NCBI RefSeq assembly: GCF_014705605.1
Contig: NZ_JACXIZ010000033.1
Coordinates: 1 to 64,000, forward strand
Direction of reading: 5' to 3'
DNA: 64,000 bases
Source of the DNA: Paenibacillus sabuli
Lineage (GTDB): Bacteria > Bacillota > Bacilli > Paenibacillales > Paenibacillaceae
Shown: piece after piece, positions 36,597 to 44,946 of the stretch
Numbering within the stretch: position 1 is the first letter of the stretch
How the letters are laid out: every line of letters starts with the position of its first letter
Translations under genes and position numbers: made by a program
The notes under the pieces: generated by a model
Told to the model about the DNA's origin: nothing
The model's database searches: none
Seen by the model: the letters and a program-made list of their open reading frames with translations, nothing else

Positions 36597-37409
36597 ATGG
36601 CGGTGAACGAATCGGACGTTCCATCGGCTGCGGACACGGCGGCCAAGGAGCGGCGCGACCGGGCAATGTCGATTTTCGATCATATCGGAGAGCTGCGCAA
36701 GCGGCTGATCGCCGTGCTGCTTGTCACGGTGCTCGGACTTGTGATCGGTCTCATCGCGGCGCAAGGTCTTTACGAGTATCTCGTCTCCCAGGAGCCGCTG
36801 AATAATCTGCCGCTCAATGCGCTGTCGCCTTGGGATAGCATCGGCATTTATATGAAGATCGCCTTCGTCATCGCGTTGATTCCCGCCCTGCCGTTTGCGC
36901 TTTTGCAGGTGTGGCGGTTTGTCAAGCCGGCGCTCGGCCGGAGCGAGCAGCGTTCGGCGCTGCGGTATGTGCCGTTTGCGCTGCTCATGCTGCTGCTCGG
37001 CTTTGCGTTTTCGTATTTTGTCGTGTTTCCGATGGCGTTCCACTTCACCTCCGGGGTGGCGGAGCGGCTCGGACTGGTGGAGACGTACGGCGTCGTGCAG
37101 TATTTTTCGTTCATGTTCAATATTATCGTGCCGATCTCGCTGCTGTTCGAGCTGCCGATCGTGATGATGTTCCTCACCAAGCTGCGGATCGTCAACCCGC
37201 TGCGGCTGCGCAAGCTGCGGCGGATTGCCTACTTCCTGATGGTGCTGGTCGGCACGCTCATTACGCCGCCGGACGTCATCTCCGATCTGCTCGTGGCGGC
37301 GCCGCTCATCCTGCTCTACGAGTTCAGCATCATGCTCTCCGCCCTCATCTACCGCAAGCAGCTGCAGGCGGACAAGGCGTGGGAGGAAGAGTTCGGTCCG
37401 GATGCGTGA
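36597..37409 (+). CDS. tatC: Sec-independent translocase subunit TatC
   Basis: A 270-residue polytopic TatC with six membrane helices. ATG 36597 follows GAAAGGAGGCGAAGGC. MSIFDHIGELRKRLIAVL is the N-terminal motif where the signal peptide is recognised (H-xx-ELR-R), and SYFVVFPMAFHFTSG, FGALLLFELPIVMMFL-type segments (here ISLLFELPIVMMFL) and LTPPDVISDLLVAAPLILLYE-like ITPPDVISDLLVAAPL follow. With TatA it makes a minimal TatAC system as in Bacillus. A terminator follows 23 bp later. Confidence 0.96.
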   Translation: MAVNESDVPSAADTAAKERRDRAMSIFDHIGELRKRLIAVLLVTVLGLVIGLIAAQGLYEYLVSQEPLNNLPLNALSPWDSIGIYMKIAFVIALIPALPFALLQVWRFVKPALGRSEQRSALRYVPFALLMLLLGFAFSYFVVFPMAFHFTSGVAERLGLVETYGVVQYFSFMFNIIVPISLLFELPIVMMFLTKLRIVNPLRLRKLRRIAYFLMVLVGTLITPPDVISDLLVAAPLILLYEFSIMLSALIYRKQLQADKAWEEEFGPDA

Positions 37410-37432
37410 CGCCGTGCCGCGTCGCGCTTGCC

Positions 37433-37467
37433 GCCCGCCCTCCCGCATCGGGACGGCGGGCTTTTTT
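37433..37467 (+). terminator. intrinsic terminator after tatC
   Basis: GCCCGCCCTCCCG pairs with CGGGACGGCGGGC (a single mismatch) over a 3-nt loop, then six Ts. It closes the cyclo-ligase-to-tatC transcription unit. Confidence 0.88.
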
Positions 37468-37492
37468 ATGCTCAGCCTGCAGCCCAACTGCT

Positions 37493-37561
37493 CCCCGACC
37501 TCAGTCCAGGTCCAAAAACCGCCGCAGGTCTGTTTTGGATTCACGGCGTTTCCCCTACAAT
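37493..37561 (+). promoter_or_regulatory. promoter block 1 of duplicated Psp/Lia modules
   Basis: Positions 37493-37538 form a 46-nt block matching 43 of 46 bases of 43319-43364 in front of the second module. It includes CAAAAACCGCCGCAGGTCTG then TTTTGG; TCCAAAA and TTTTGGA here form an inverted repeat. The -10 TACAAT (37556-37561) lies 23 bp after the TTTTGG start in both copies. No good -35 is present, which suggests activation, plausibly by the LiaR-like regulator encoded at 41066. Confidence 0.75.
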
Positions 37562-37617
37562 AGAGTCATAAGGTTGATTGATGATCCACACTACGTACAA
37601 GGCGGTGAAGGGCAAGC

Positions 37618-37917
37618 ATGAACGGTAAAGCGGCGCTCAGCGTAATTCTGGTTTTGCTCGGCGGCTGGATTTTGCTGCGGATGCTCGGACTGACGGATTC
37701 GATCATGAGCTTTTTGTTCCCCGTCATTCTGATCGGACTCGGCTGGGTCGGACTCAAGAACGACAAGAAGTACATCGGCGGCGGACTCGTCGCCATCGGA
37801 GCGTTGATCCTGCTCGGCAAGCTGTCGGGGCTGATCCTGTTCCTCGGCGCGGTCGCGCTGATCTACTGGGGCGTGACGATGTTTCGCAAGCGCAGCGGAC
37901 GGGCATATATCGACTAG
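37618..37917 (+). CDS. LiaI-like small membrane protein (module 1)
   Basis: A 99-residue protein with two to three membrane helices (LSVILVLLGGWILLRML, FLFPVILIGLGWVGL, ILLGKLSGLILFLGAVALIYWG) and a basic tail FRKRSGRAY. It matches the LiaI/LiaF-TM type that anchors PspA/LiaH proteins at the membrane. ATG 37618 follows GGTGAAGGGCA. Paralogue at 43425 shares MNGK, SFLFPV, IGW, GLKN and IGKLSGL-type segments. First gene of envelope-stress module 1. Confidence 0.85.
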   Translation: MNGKAALSVILVLLGGWILLRMLGLTDSIMSFLFPVILIGLGWVGLKNDKKYIGGGLVAIGALILLGKLSGLILFLGAVALIYWGVTMFRKRSGRAYID

Positions 37918-37981
37918 GCGCCTGATCGCGGACAAGGCTGCGCAGGCAGCGCTCTAACTCAAGGGAAACGGAGGGAACAAG

Positions 37982-38656
37982 ATGAGCTTGATACGTCGGG
38001 TACGCGACATCACGATCGCGACATTGAACGAACGGTTGGAGAAGGCCGAGGACCCTGTCCGGCTGATCGACCAGTTCCTGTGGGGCACAAGGGAAGAAAT
38101 TATACAGGCCGAGCGCCTGTATCAGCAATACGCCTCGCACGGCGGCCATCTCAAGCAGCAATGGCTGCAGGCGGAGCAACAGAGCGAGAAGCGCGAGCAG
38201 CAGGCGATGCTGGCGCTCAAGGCGGACGAGGAGAACGTGGCGCGGATGGCGCTGCGGGAGAAAAGCTCGTACGATCAGCATGCCGCGCAATACAAGCAGC
38301 TCTATGAAGAGAGCCGCAAGAACATCGAGGAGCTCGAGGAGCTGCTGCAGGAGCTGCGCGGCGAATATCAGAGCGTGTACGACAAGCGCGAATATTATAC
38401 CGCTCGCATGGAGTCGCTGCGGCTGCAGCAGCGCATGAACGCCAGATACGGCGCTCAGGGCGGCTCCGGCCAGCGTCCGGACAGCATGTTCCGGCGGCTT
38501 GAGGATCGCATCAGCGATATGGAGCTGGAGGCGCGCAGCTTTCGCGACCTGCGTCGCTCGGGCGAGGAATTCCTCGGTCGCGCCGGCGCTTCGGTGCAGT
38601 CGGTGATCGAGAGCGAACTGGAGCAGCTGAGGCGCAAACTTTCCAAGGAAGGGTGA
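37982..38656 (+). CDS. pspA: PspA/IM30 family protein (module 1, first copy)
   Basis: A 224-residue, almost wholly helical coiled-coil protein of the ESCRT-III-like PspA/LiaH family. It opens LIRRVRDITIATLNERLEKAEDP, the family N-terminal membrane-sensing helix followed by the conserved EDP turn. ATG 37982 follows GGAGGGAACAAG. Such proteins assemble on damaged membranes to limit leakage. Between a LiaI-like anchor and a PspC gene; its stop overlaps the pspC ribosome site. Closest relative in the window is 43829. Confidence 0.93.
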   Translation: MSLIRRVRDITIATLNERLEKAEDPVRLIDQFLWGTREEIIQAERLYQQYASHGGHLKQQWLQAEQQSEKREQQAMLALKADEENVARMALREKSSYDQHAAQYKQLYEESRKNIEELEELLQELRGEYQSVYDKREYYTARMESLRLQQRMNARYGAQGGSGQRPDSMFRRLEDRISDMELEARSFRDLRRSGEEFLGRAGASVQSVIESELEQLRRKLSKEG

Positions 38657-38663
38657 CCACCCG

Positions 38664-39149
38664 ATGAAAAAGCTATACCGGTCCACACGGGACAAGAAAT
38701 TGCTTGGCCTGTGCGGCGGAGTGGCCGAACTGCTCAACATCGACGCTACGCTGCTCAGGGTATTGTTTATCGTCGCAGTCATCTTCTCTAGCGGAGCCTT
38801 GATTCTCGTCTACGTCCTGGCCGGACTCGTCGTGCCCAAGGAGCCGACGTACCGCATGGACGGTTATCACGATCCGTATGGTCAATCGTACGACAACCCG
38901 TACGGCAGGCGGCCCGGCTCGGGCAGCCACGGGTATTATAATCCGGGACACGGCCCGCAGAGCGGACCTTCCCAACAATGGTCCGGCTGGCAGCAGCCGC
39001 AGCAGCCACCGCAGCAGCCTCGGAGCGGCGGCGCGCAGCAAGCCCCCGACCTGGACAGCATGATGGGCGATATCGAGAAGAAGGCGATGCGCAAGGAGAT
39101 TGATGAATTGCGCGCCAAATTGGCAAGATACGAGAAGGGAGATCATTAA
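38664..39149 (+). CDS. pspC: PspC domain protein (module 1)
   Basis: A 161-residue membrane protein. [20 protein letters not shown] starts the PspC domain (residues 1-60), with a helix [28 protein letters not shown]. The linker at about 65-130 is Gly/Pro/Gln/Tyr-rich, and the C-terminus is a short charged coiled coil ([24 protein letters not shown]). PspC proteins link membrane stress to PspA. ATG 38664 lies just after the pspA stop. Confidence 0.93.
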   Translation: MKKLYRSTRDKKLLGLCGGVAELLNIDATLLRVLFIVAVIFSSGALILVYVLAGLVVPKEPTYRMDGYHDPYGQSYDNPYGRRPGSGSHGYYNPGHGPQSGPSQQWSGWQQPQQPPQQPRSGGAQQAPDLDSMMGDIEKKAMRKEIDELRAKLARYEKGDH

Positions 39150-39150
39150 C

Positions 39151-39837
39151 ATGGGTGTATTCAAACGAATGAAGGACATGACAAAGGCTTCGCTGCACGA
39201 GATGCTCGACAAGATGGAAGATCCGGTCGTCATGCTGAATCAATACCTGCGCGACATGGAAGCCGAGATTCATCAAGCCGAGGTGACGGTCGCCAAGCAG
39301 ATGGCGAGCGAGCGCCGGATGCGTCAGCGTGTCGAAGAAGCCTCCCGCAACGGCGCGGATCGCGAGACGAAGGCGGAGCAAGCGCTGCGCGGCGGACACG
39401 AGGAGCTGGCGCGCAAGCTGCTGGAGGAGAAGGTGTTCTTCGATCAGAAGCTGACCGAATACAGCGATCTGCATGCCGAAGCCAAGGAGCATGCCGACCA
39501 ACTGATGGCCCAGCTGCATGAGATGAAGGACGAATTCTATCAGCTGCGCAATAAGCGCAACGAGCTGGTGGCACGGGCCCAGATGGCCAAAGCCAAGAAG
39601 CAAATGTCGCAGATGAGCACGAGCCATGCAATCGAAAGCGGCGGCGCTTCGCGCGGGTTCAGCCGAATGGAAGAAAAAATTATGCAAATGGAGGCGGAAG
39701 CCGACGTGCTCCGCGCCCCTGGCCTGTATACGCCGCGTGCCGGCGCAAGCGCGCCGGTCGATCCGGAGAAGCAAATGAAGGTCGACGAGCAGCTGCATGC
39801 GCTCAAGGCGCGGATGAATCAAACGTCCGGCGAATAG
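39151..39837 (+). CDS. pspA: PspA/IM30 family protein (module 1, second copy)
   Basis: A 228-residue PspA. ATG 39151 follows AAGGGAGATCATTAAC, immediately after the pspC stop. It begins [19 protein letters not shown] and [20 protein letters not shown], the canonical PspA/Vipp1 form, and is long coiled coil through residue 180. [22 protein letters not shown] is a conserved late helix. It is closer to the copy at 44947 than to the first PspA of its own module, showing that the whole block was duplicated. Confidence 0.93.
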   Translation: MGVFKRMKDMTKASLHEMLDKMEDPVVMLNQYLRDMEAEIHQAEVTVAKQMASERRMRQRVEEASRNGADRETKAEQALRGGHEELARKLLEEKVFFDQKLTEYSDLHAEAKEHADQLMAQLHEMKDEFYQLRNKRNELVARAQMAKAKKQMSQMSTSHAIESGGASRGFSRMEEKIMQMEAEADVLRAPGLYTPRAGASAPVDPEKQMKVDEQLHALKARMNQTSGE

Positions 39838-39883
39838 CGCACAGCATGCGCGGGCCCCATTCGCCCAGCAAGCCAAGCGAGAA

Positions 39884-39909
39884 GAGGAAGCGCCCGGCGG
39901 CGCTTCCTC
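39884..39909 (+). terminator. hairpin between Psp module 1 and sensor kinase
   Basis: GAGGAAGCGCC pairs with GGCGCTTCCTC around a 4-nt loop. No T run follows directly, so it may attenuate or process rather than fully terminate before the kinase gene. Confidence 0.45.
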
Positions 39910-40044
39910 CTCCAGTCGGCTTGCTTTTGCATGTAAGAACCTGCGGGCCGGCTGCAACCTAACACAGGGCGCTCTCGTCCAATACACAGAAATACACAGA
40001 CCGCAAGCGCAAGTACACAGATCGCAAGCAAATGGAGGATACTG

Positions 40045-41046
40045 ATGGAGGACAAAAAGCCCGTCCCGAAAGTGCAGCCGAACCAGCGGCGCAATACGGC
40101 GGAGACTGTGCTGTGGCTGCTCGTCATCGTCGGTCTGCTCGTGCTGGTCCTGCAGGGAGCCGGCTATCTGGAATGGTTCCAGCTGCAGGGGGCCGCGGCC
40201 GCGATCGGCCTGTCATTCATCGGGCTGGCGATGATCTCCGTGACGATCTACGGCTATCTGCAGCGGATCAAGCTCAAGGAGACGATCAAACGCCTCACCG
40301 AGCAGCAGCGCCGACGGAGTCGATCGGTCACGCTCAGCGATGAGGAGTCGGACGCCGAGGGGGCAGAGGAGGACGAGGCTGCGGAGGACCGGGTCTGGCA
40401 GGAGAAGGTGCGCTTCACCGCGGTAATCGAGGAGCGGCAGCGGCTGGCGCGCGAGCTGCACGACGCGGTGAGCCAGCAGCTTTTTGCCATCTCGATGACA
40501 GCGACGGCGGTCGGCCGCACGATCGACAAGGACTTCGAGCGTGCCCGGCGCCAGGTCGAGCTGATCGAAGAGATGGCCTCGGTCGCCCAGTCGGAGATGC
40601 GCGCGCTGCTGCTCCATCTGCGGCCGATCCAGCTCGATGGCAAGACGCTGGCCCAGGCGCTGCGCACGCTGCTGGACGAGCTGAAGCAGAAGGTGCCGAT
40701 GGAGATCCGTCTGGAGATGGACGAGTCGATCCGGTTGCTCCCGCAGGCGGAGGACCATCTGTTCCGCATCGTGCAGGAATCGCTGTCCAATACGCTCCGG
40801 CATGCGCGCGCGGATCAGATGGAGATCGCCATGTTCCGCTATGGCAATCAGATCAGGCTGACGCTGCGCGACAACGGCGTCGGCTTCGATCCGGAGTCCA
40901 AAAAGCAGACCTCCTACGGCCTGTTGACGATGCAGGAGCGGGTGACGGAGCTGGGCGGCGCGATGCAGCTGCTGAGCGCGCCGAAGCAGGGCACGACGAT
41001 CGAGATCGCGATACCGGCATTGGCCGATCAGAGGGGGAACAGCTGA
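40045..41046 (+). CDS. liaS: LiaS-like sensor histidine kinase
   Basis: A 333-residue membrane kinase. Two helices (ETVLWLLVIVGLLVLVLQGAG and AAIGLSFIGLAMISVTIYGYL) enclose a very short outer loop, the intramembrane-sensing layout of LiaS. An acidic linker leads to the HisKA_3 domain with ERQRLARELHDAVSQQLFA, phospho-accepting H139. The HATPase shows FRIVQESLSNTLRHA, LTLRDNGVGFDPE and SYGLLTMQERV. ATG 40045 follows GGAGGAT. It lies directly after the PspA genes, with its response regulator next, so it probably controls the Psp/Lia modules. Confidence 0.93.
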   Translation: MEDKKPVPKVQPNQRRNTAETVLWLLVIVGLLVLVLQGAGYLEWFQLQGAAAAIGLSFIGLAMISVTIYGYLQRIKLKETIKRLTEQQRRRSRSVTLSDEESDAEGAEEDEAAEDRVWQEKVRFTAVIEERQRLARELHDAVSQQLFAISMTATAVGRTIDKDFERARRQVELIEEMASVAQSEMRALLLHLRPIQLDGKTLAQALRTLLDELKQKVPMEIRLEMDESIRLLPQAEDHLFRIVQESLSNTLRHARADQMEIAMFRYGNQIRLTLRDNGVGFDPESKKQTSYGLLTMQERVTELGGAMQLLSAPKQGTTIEIAIPALADQRGNS

Positions 41047-41065
41047 GGAGATGGAGGAGCAAGCG

Positions 41066-41719
41066 ATGGAGCAACAGTCGATCAAGGTGCTGCTGGTGGA
41101 CGATCACGAGATGGTGCGCATCGGCCTGGCTGCCGTGCTGGATACGGAGGACGGCATCGAGGTCGTCGGCGAGGCCAGCACCGGCCAGGAGGGGATCCGG
41201 CTCGCACAGGCGTACAAGCCGGATATCGTGCTGATGGATCTCGTCATGGAAGGGATGGACGGCGTCGAGACGACCAAGCAGGTGCTCGATATTCATCCGG
41301 ACTGCAAGGTCATCGTGCTGACCAGCTACATCGACGACAGCAAGATGTATCCGGTCATTGAGGCGGGAGCGTTCAGTTATTTGCTGAAAACATCGCGCGC
41401 CGGCGAGATTGCCGATGCGATCCGGGCGGCGGCGCGCGGCCAATCGGTGCTGGAGTCGCAGGTGGCGGCGAAGATGATGAACCGGCTGCGCACCCCGAAA
41501 AAACCGCAAAAAAAAGCGCTGCACGAGGAGCTCACCGAGCGCGAGATGGACGTGCTGCACCGGCTGGCCCAGGGCAAGTCCAATCAGGACATTGCAGACG
41601 AGCTGTTCATCGGCATCAAGACGGTGAAGTATCACATCACCAATATTTTCAACAAGCTGGAAGTCGAGGACCGCACGCAGGCGGCGATCTACGCCCACAA
41701 AAACGGCATTGCCGAATAA
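41066..41719 (+). CDS. liaR: LiaR-like NarL-family response regulator
   Basis: A 217-residue regulator partner of the LiaS-like kinase. ATG 41066 has GGAGGA seven bases before; an ATG at 41051 is the alternative. The receiver domain shows VLLVDDHEMVRIGL, phospho-site in IVLMDLVMEGMDG, VIVLTSY and the switch Lys in YLLKTSRAGE. The C-terminal LuxR-type HTH reads LTEREMDVLHRLAQGKSNQD then IADELFIGIKTVKYHITNIF. It likely binds the shared 46-nt block in front of both Psp modules, which is inference. Confidence 0.94.
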   Translation: MEQQSIKVLLVDDHEMVRIGLAAVLDTEDGIEVVGEASTGQEGIRLAQAYKPDIVLMDLVMEGMDGVETTKQVLDIHPDCKVIVLTSYIDDSKMYPVIEAGAFSYLLKTSRAGEIADAIRAAARGQSVLESQVAAKMMNRLRTPKKPQKKALHEELTEREMDVLHRLAQGKSNQDIADELFIGIKTVKYHITNIFNKLEVEDRTQAAIYAHKNGIAE

Positions 41720-42125
41720 GCACGACGGCATGGCTGTGCGGCCGCGAGCCCGTTTTGTGTCTGTGCGGCGCTTTCGCGCACAGGTCGAGGTTCAGTGCAT
41801 GACGGCAAGTGACGACTGTAGCGGTGTGGGGTCCCTGGTCGGCTTCGCGATCGGGAAGCCTCGTGCCGCTTCGTTGTCATCGCTAACCAAGTTGCAAACG
41901 AGACTTGAGGCATCGTTTTCGGCATCGCGCCGGACGGTGCCTTTTCCTTATAGCGCGTATAAGCTCAGATAGAGATTCGCCTGCTCGCGGTCGAGATGAG
42001 GCTCTAACGGACATCAGCGACGCTTAGCAGGTGATTGAGTCAAAAACAAGCGCTATTATCACCGCTAAGCGTTCCTCATGACCGACCGCCGTTATGCTGC
42101 CGGGCACCGCCCTTCGAGTCTCGGT
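41720..42125. other. intergenic region after response regulator
   Basis: I see no gene in these 406 bp. The second half holds a dispersed repeat copy (42003-42083). The first half is GC-rich without clear structure; convergent transcripts of the regulator and the hydrolase end here. Confidence 0.5.
42003..42083. repeat. dispersed TCTAACGG...CTAAGCG element, copy 1
   Basis: It begins TCTAACGGACATCAGCGACG and continues CTTAG, matching 60391-60415 closely; the opposite arm is CTAAGCGTTCCTCATGACCG. The two arms are inverted relative to each other around an AT-rich centre. A second copy lies at 60391-60526 and a short palindrome of the same outer sequence at 12758. Confidence 0.65.
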
Positions 42126-42875
42126 TCAAGGCTGCAGCGTCTGTAGTCCGGCGAGACCGGGCACAGGTGCAGACTGCCCTTCGCGATCCGGCTGCTCGGC
42201 GCGGACCTGGGTCACGAAGCGCAGCACGTGCTCGAAGATGTCGGATCGACTGGCCGCATGATGGCAGACCATATGGCCGCAGTTGTTCACGATCAGCAGC
42301 TTTTTGGCCGGCGTGCGCAGATGACGGTAGATATGATGGGCGCTTTCGGTGCGCACGATATGATCGTGATCGCCTTGCACGACGAGCGTCGGCATCTCGA
42401 TCCGGCTATAGATGTCGTTGGACTCCATGAGCATGCTTTTGAATTCCCGCGCCGTTTGGATCGGGGTCGACAACAGCTTGCGGGCGTAATTTTTGAGCAT
42501 ATGCGGCTGCGTCAGCGAGCGCAGCAGCACCCGTCCGTTGAACAGATACACCGGCGCTGCCAGCAGCGTGAGCGTGCTGATTCGTTCAGGATAGCGGATG
42601 GCCAGATGCGAGGCGATCAGGGCCCCGGTCGAGAATCCGATGAGGTGAATGCGCGGATACTGGCGCAGCAGCTTCTCCAGCTCTTCCTCTGCGATCCGCA
42701 ACCAATCCAGGCGCGTCGAACCGCGCATGTCGCGGCGGGTGCCGCCGAGCCCTTTGAGTAAAAACGTCGCCGGTCGGCAATCATGGTCCCGCAAATACGA
42801 TGCAAGCGGCTCTACCTCCCACACACTTCCCGTAAACCCATGGATAAGCAGACACGGTTGTTCCATTTTCGCCAT
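42126..42875 (-). CDS. alpha/beta hydrolase (carboxylesterase/lipase-like)
   Basis: A 249-residue serine hydrolase. The start at 42875 has AAAGGGGTGA directly upstream; ATG 42866 gives better spacing. It shows CLLIHGFTGSVWEVEPLASYL (oxyanion HG), IHLIGFSTGALIASHLAIRYP with the GxSxG nucleophile (GFSTG), PTLVVQGDHDHIVRTESA (acid) and NNCGHMVCHH (catalytic His). It resembles thermophilic carboxylesterase Est30 and monoacylglycerol-lipase-like enzymes. It is a monocistronic gene; substrate unknown. Confidence 0.92.
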   Translation of the reverse strand: MAKMEQPCLLIHGFTGSVWEVEPLASYLRDHDCRPATFLLKGLGGTRRDMRGSTRLDWLRIAEEELEKLLRQYPRIHLIGFSTGALIASHLAIRYPERISTLTLLAAPVYLFNGRVLLRSLTQPHMLKNYARKLLSTPIQTAREFKSMLMESNDIYSRIEMPTLVVQGDHDHIVRTESAHHIYRHLRTPAKKLLIVNNCGHMVCHHAASRSDIFEHVLRFVTQVRAEQPDREGQSAPVPGLAGLQTLQP

Positions 42876-42949
42876 TCACCCCTTTACTTTATTTCATACC
42901 CGGTTACCAAGGAGACTCAAACGAGCCTTGTATCAACGAAATGGCGCGT

Positions 42950-43110
42950 CGTACTCTGGCGGCGGCGATGCGCGCCAATCCCGAAATTGTGACGCATTGT
43001 GATCCTCGTCAACCCGAAACCGCGGCGCGTTGCGACCTTCGCCAATCCCGCATCCATGGCGCGTCGCGATTAACGCCGATTCCGCATCCGTATCGCGTCG
43101 CGAGCCATCG
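42950..43110. repeat. degenerate tandem repeat, 34-bp period
   Basis: Units beginning near 42991, 43025, 43059 and 43093 share the pattern CGCGTTGCGA, then CGCCAATCCCG and a short tail, at 34-bp spacing with many substitutions. The rest of the 549-bp gap (42876-43424) holds no gene on either strand that I can support, apart from the promoter block at 43319. Confidence 0.6.
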
Positions 43111-43318
43111 TCGACGATTGTTCGCTTAGTGTGAGTCTGCTGCTGTTAAGTTATGCAGCCCATGGGCGCGTGGTCCGGGACGCGCGGGGCGGGCCGAGCG
43201 CAGCTCCCGGCGCGTAGGGCCTGCTGTAAGATGGCTATCGGACGTCTATGTACGGCTATCTCACGGCTATCGGAATCATATGCTTCCGCCTCGGTCTCCG
43301 TCTTGAGGCCGCACCGGG

Positions 43319-43387
43319 CCCCGACCTGAATCCAGGTACAAAAACCGCCGCAGGTCTGTTTTGGCAAACGGAAATTCATTCTACAAT
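43319..43387 (+). promoter_or_regulatory. promoter block 2 of duplicated Psp/Lia modules
   Basis: This block matches the 46-nt block at 37493-37538 at 43 of 46 bases, up to TTTTGG at 43359-43364. The -10 TACAAT stands at 43382-43387, at exactly the same 23-bp distance. Sequence between the block and the -10 is not conserved, so the conserved part is under selection or recently copied. Confidence 0.75.
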
Positions 43388-43424
43388 AGAGACATGAACA
43401 GAAGAGACGCGGAGGTGAGAAATC

Positions 43425-43721
43425 ATGAACGGAAAAACGATAATGAAAACAGTGCTCGTTATCGCCGGCGTCTATCTGGTATTGAAGCTGCTGGGAATCA
43501 CACTGGGAGCGGTAATGAGCTTCCTGTTCCCGGTCCTGCTGATCGGCATCGGATGGATCGGCCTGAAAAACAAGCATTCGCTCATCGGCGTCAGCCTGAT
43601 CGTCATCGGCGCGCTGCTGTTGATCGGCAAGCTCTCGGGCCTGCTCGTCATACTCGGCATCGTAGGCCTCATCGTATGGGGCGTCTCGCTGCTGCTGAGC
43701 GGCAAACGCCGCGCAACATAA
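43425..43721 (+). CDS. LiaI-like small membrane protein (module 2)
   Basis: A 98-residue paralogue of the protein at 37618, with membrane helices TVLVIAGVYLVLKLLGI, VMSFLFPVLLIGIGWIGL and LIVIGALLLIGKLSGLLVIL. ATG 43425 follows GCGGAGGTGAGAAATC. The C-terminus is shorter and less basic than in module 1. It is the first gene of the second envelope-stress module, under the duplicated promoter. Confidence 0.85.
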   Translation: MNGKTIMKTVLVIAGVYLVLKLLGITLGAVMSFLFPVLLIGIGWIGLKNKHSLIGVSLIVIGALLLIGKLSGLLVILGIVGLIVWGVSLLLSGKRRAT

Positions 43722-43828
43722 TCGACAACAGCGGCGACATCGACAGCAGCGGCAACAAAAGACGGTCGCAGGCCGGATGGCCCTGTCGGGAAGGCCGGGC
43801 CAGCCCGGCCGAGAAAGGAGCAACTGAC

Positions 43829-44497
43829 ATGCAATTGATTCAGCGTGTGCGCGACATCACCGTCGCCACATTCAACGAGCAGATGGAAAAAGCGGAGGAT
43901 CCCGTCAAGGCCATCGATCGTTTCCTGGCCGATACGCGGCAGGAGATCGACCGGGCTGAGGCGCTGCATGCGCAATGCAATCGGCACAGCCTGCAGATGA
44001 AACGGCAGTGGCTGGAGGCCGAGCGCCGGCAGGACAGCCGCGCGCGTCAAGCGGAGCTGGCTCTCCAGGAGGGCCGCGAGGCGGGAGCGCGGGCCGCGCT
44101 CTCCGACAAGCTGACCCAGGAAGAAATCGCTGCGCAGTACAAGGCACTGTATGAGGAGAGCGCGGAGCAGCTGACCCAACTGCGCGAGCGGCTCCAGGAG
44201 CTGCACGGCACGTACCAGGCGGCTGCGGATCGCCGGCAGTACTACGCGGCGCGAATGGAAACGCTGCGGCTGCAGCAAAGCATGCCGCGCCGCGGGACGG
44301 CGGCAGGCGCAGACCCGGCGCGCATGTTCCACCGGCTGGAGGAGCAGCTCGGCGATCGCGAGCTGGAAACCCGCGCCCTGCGGGAGCTGCGCAGCGCGCA
44401 GTGCGCGCCGCATGCGCCGCTCTCCCCGGAGCGTGAAGCGGCGGCGGAGCAGGCGCTGCAGCAGCTCAAGCAAAAACTGGCGAAAGGAAGTCGATGA
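43829..44497 (+). CDS. pspA: PspA/IM30 family protein (module 2, first copy)
   Basis: A 222-residue coiled-coil PspA relative. ATG 43829 follows GAGAAAGGAGCAACTGAC. It begins MQLIQRVRDITVATFNEQME and then KAEDPVKAIDRFL, matching the first PspA of module 1 (LIRRVRDITIATLNERLEKA). Gln/Glu/Arg/Ala heptads run to residue about 185. Stop overlaps pspC by 4 bp. Probably binds stressed membrane via the paired LiaI-like protein. Confidence 0.92.
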   Translation: MQLIQRVRDITVATFNEQMEKAEDPVKAIDRFLADTRQEIDRAEALHAQCNRHSLQMKRQWLEAERRQDSRARQAELALQEGREAGARAALSDKLTQEEIAAQYKALYEESAEQLTQLRERLQELHGTYQAAADRRQYYAARMETLRLQQSMPRRGTAAGADPARMFHRLEEQLGDRELETRALRELRSAQCAPHAPLSPEREAAAEQALQQLKQKLAKGSR

Positions 44498-44943
44498 GCA
44501 TGCATAAATTGTACCGGTCGCGCAGCGACCGCAAGCTGACGGGCATCTGCGGCGGACTGGCGAAGTATGTCGGGGTAGACGCGACGCTGCTGCGGTTCCT
44601 GGCCATTGTCGGCACGATATTTACGAGCGGCGGGCTGTTGCTCGTATACATCATCGCCGCCTTCGTCATCCCGAATGAGCCCGGATACGACGCGCACGGC
44701 ATGTACGAATACGGTCCGCGTACGGAAGGCTACAGCGCCTACGGCGGCGCAGCCGGGGCCACGCAATGGCAGAGCGCCGCAGGCGGCGGCTACGGCAGCG
44801 GTCACATGTCGTCGCCTGGCAGCTACAAGGCGGAACCGGCCGGCGTGGACGCAGCGATGGACGATCTGGAGAAAAAAGCGCTGCGTAAGGAATTGGACCA
44901 ATACCGCGCCAAGCTGGCGCAATACGAAAACGAGGAGCGATAA
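44494..44943 (+). CDS. pspC: PspC domain protein (module 2)
   Basis: A 149-residue membrane protein: KLYRSRSDRKLTGICGGLA, then the helix LRFLAIVGTIFTSGGLLLVYIIAAFVIP, a Gly/Tyr/Ala linker and the final coiled coil LEKKALRKELDQYRAKLAQYE. ATG 44494 overlaps pspA; ATG 44500, nine bases after AAAGGAAG, may be the true start. Same order and architecture as 38664. Confidence 0.92.
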   Translation: MSMHKLYRSRSDRKLTGICGGLAKYVGVDATLLRFLAIVGTIFTSGGLLLVYIIAAFVIPNEPGYDAHGMYEYGPRTEGYSAYGGAAGATQWQSAAGGGYGSGHMSSPGSYKAEPAGVDAAMDDLEKKALRKELDQYRAKLAQYENEER

Positions 44944-44946
44944 ACG

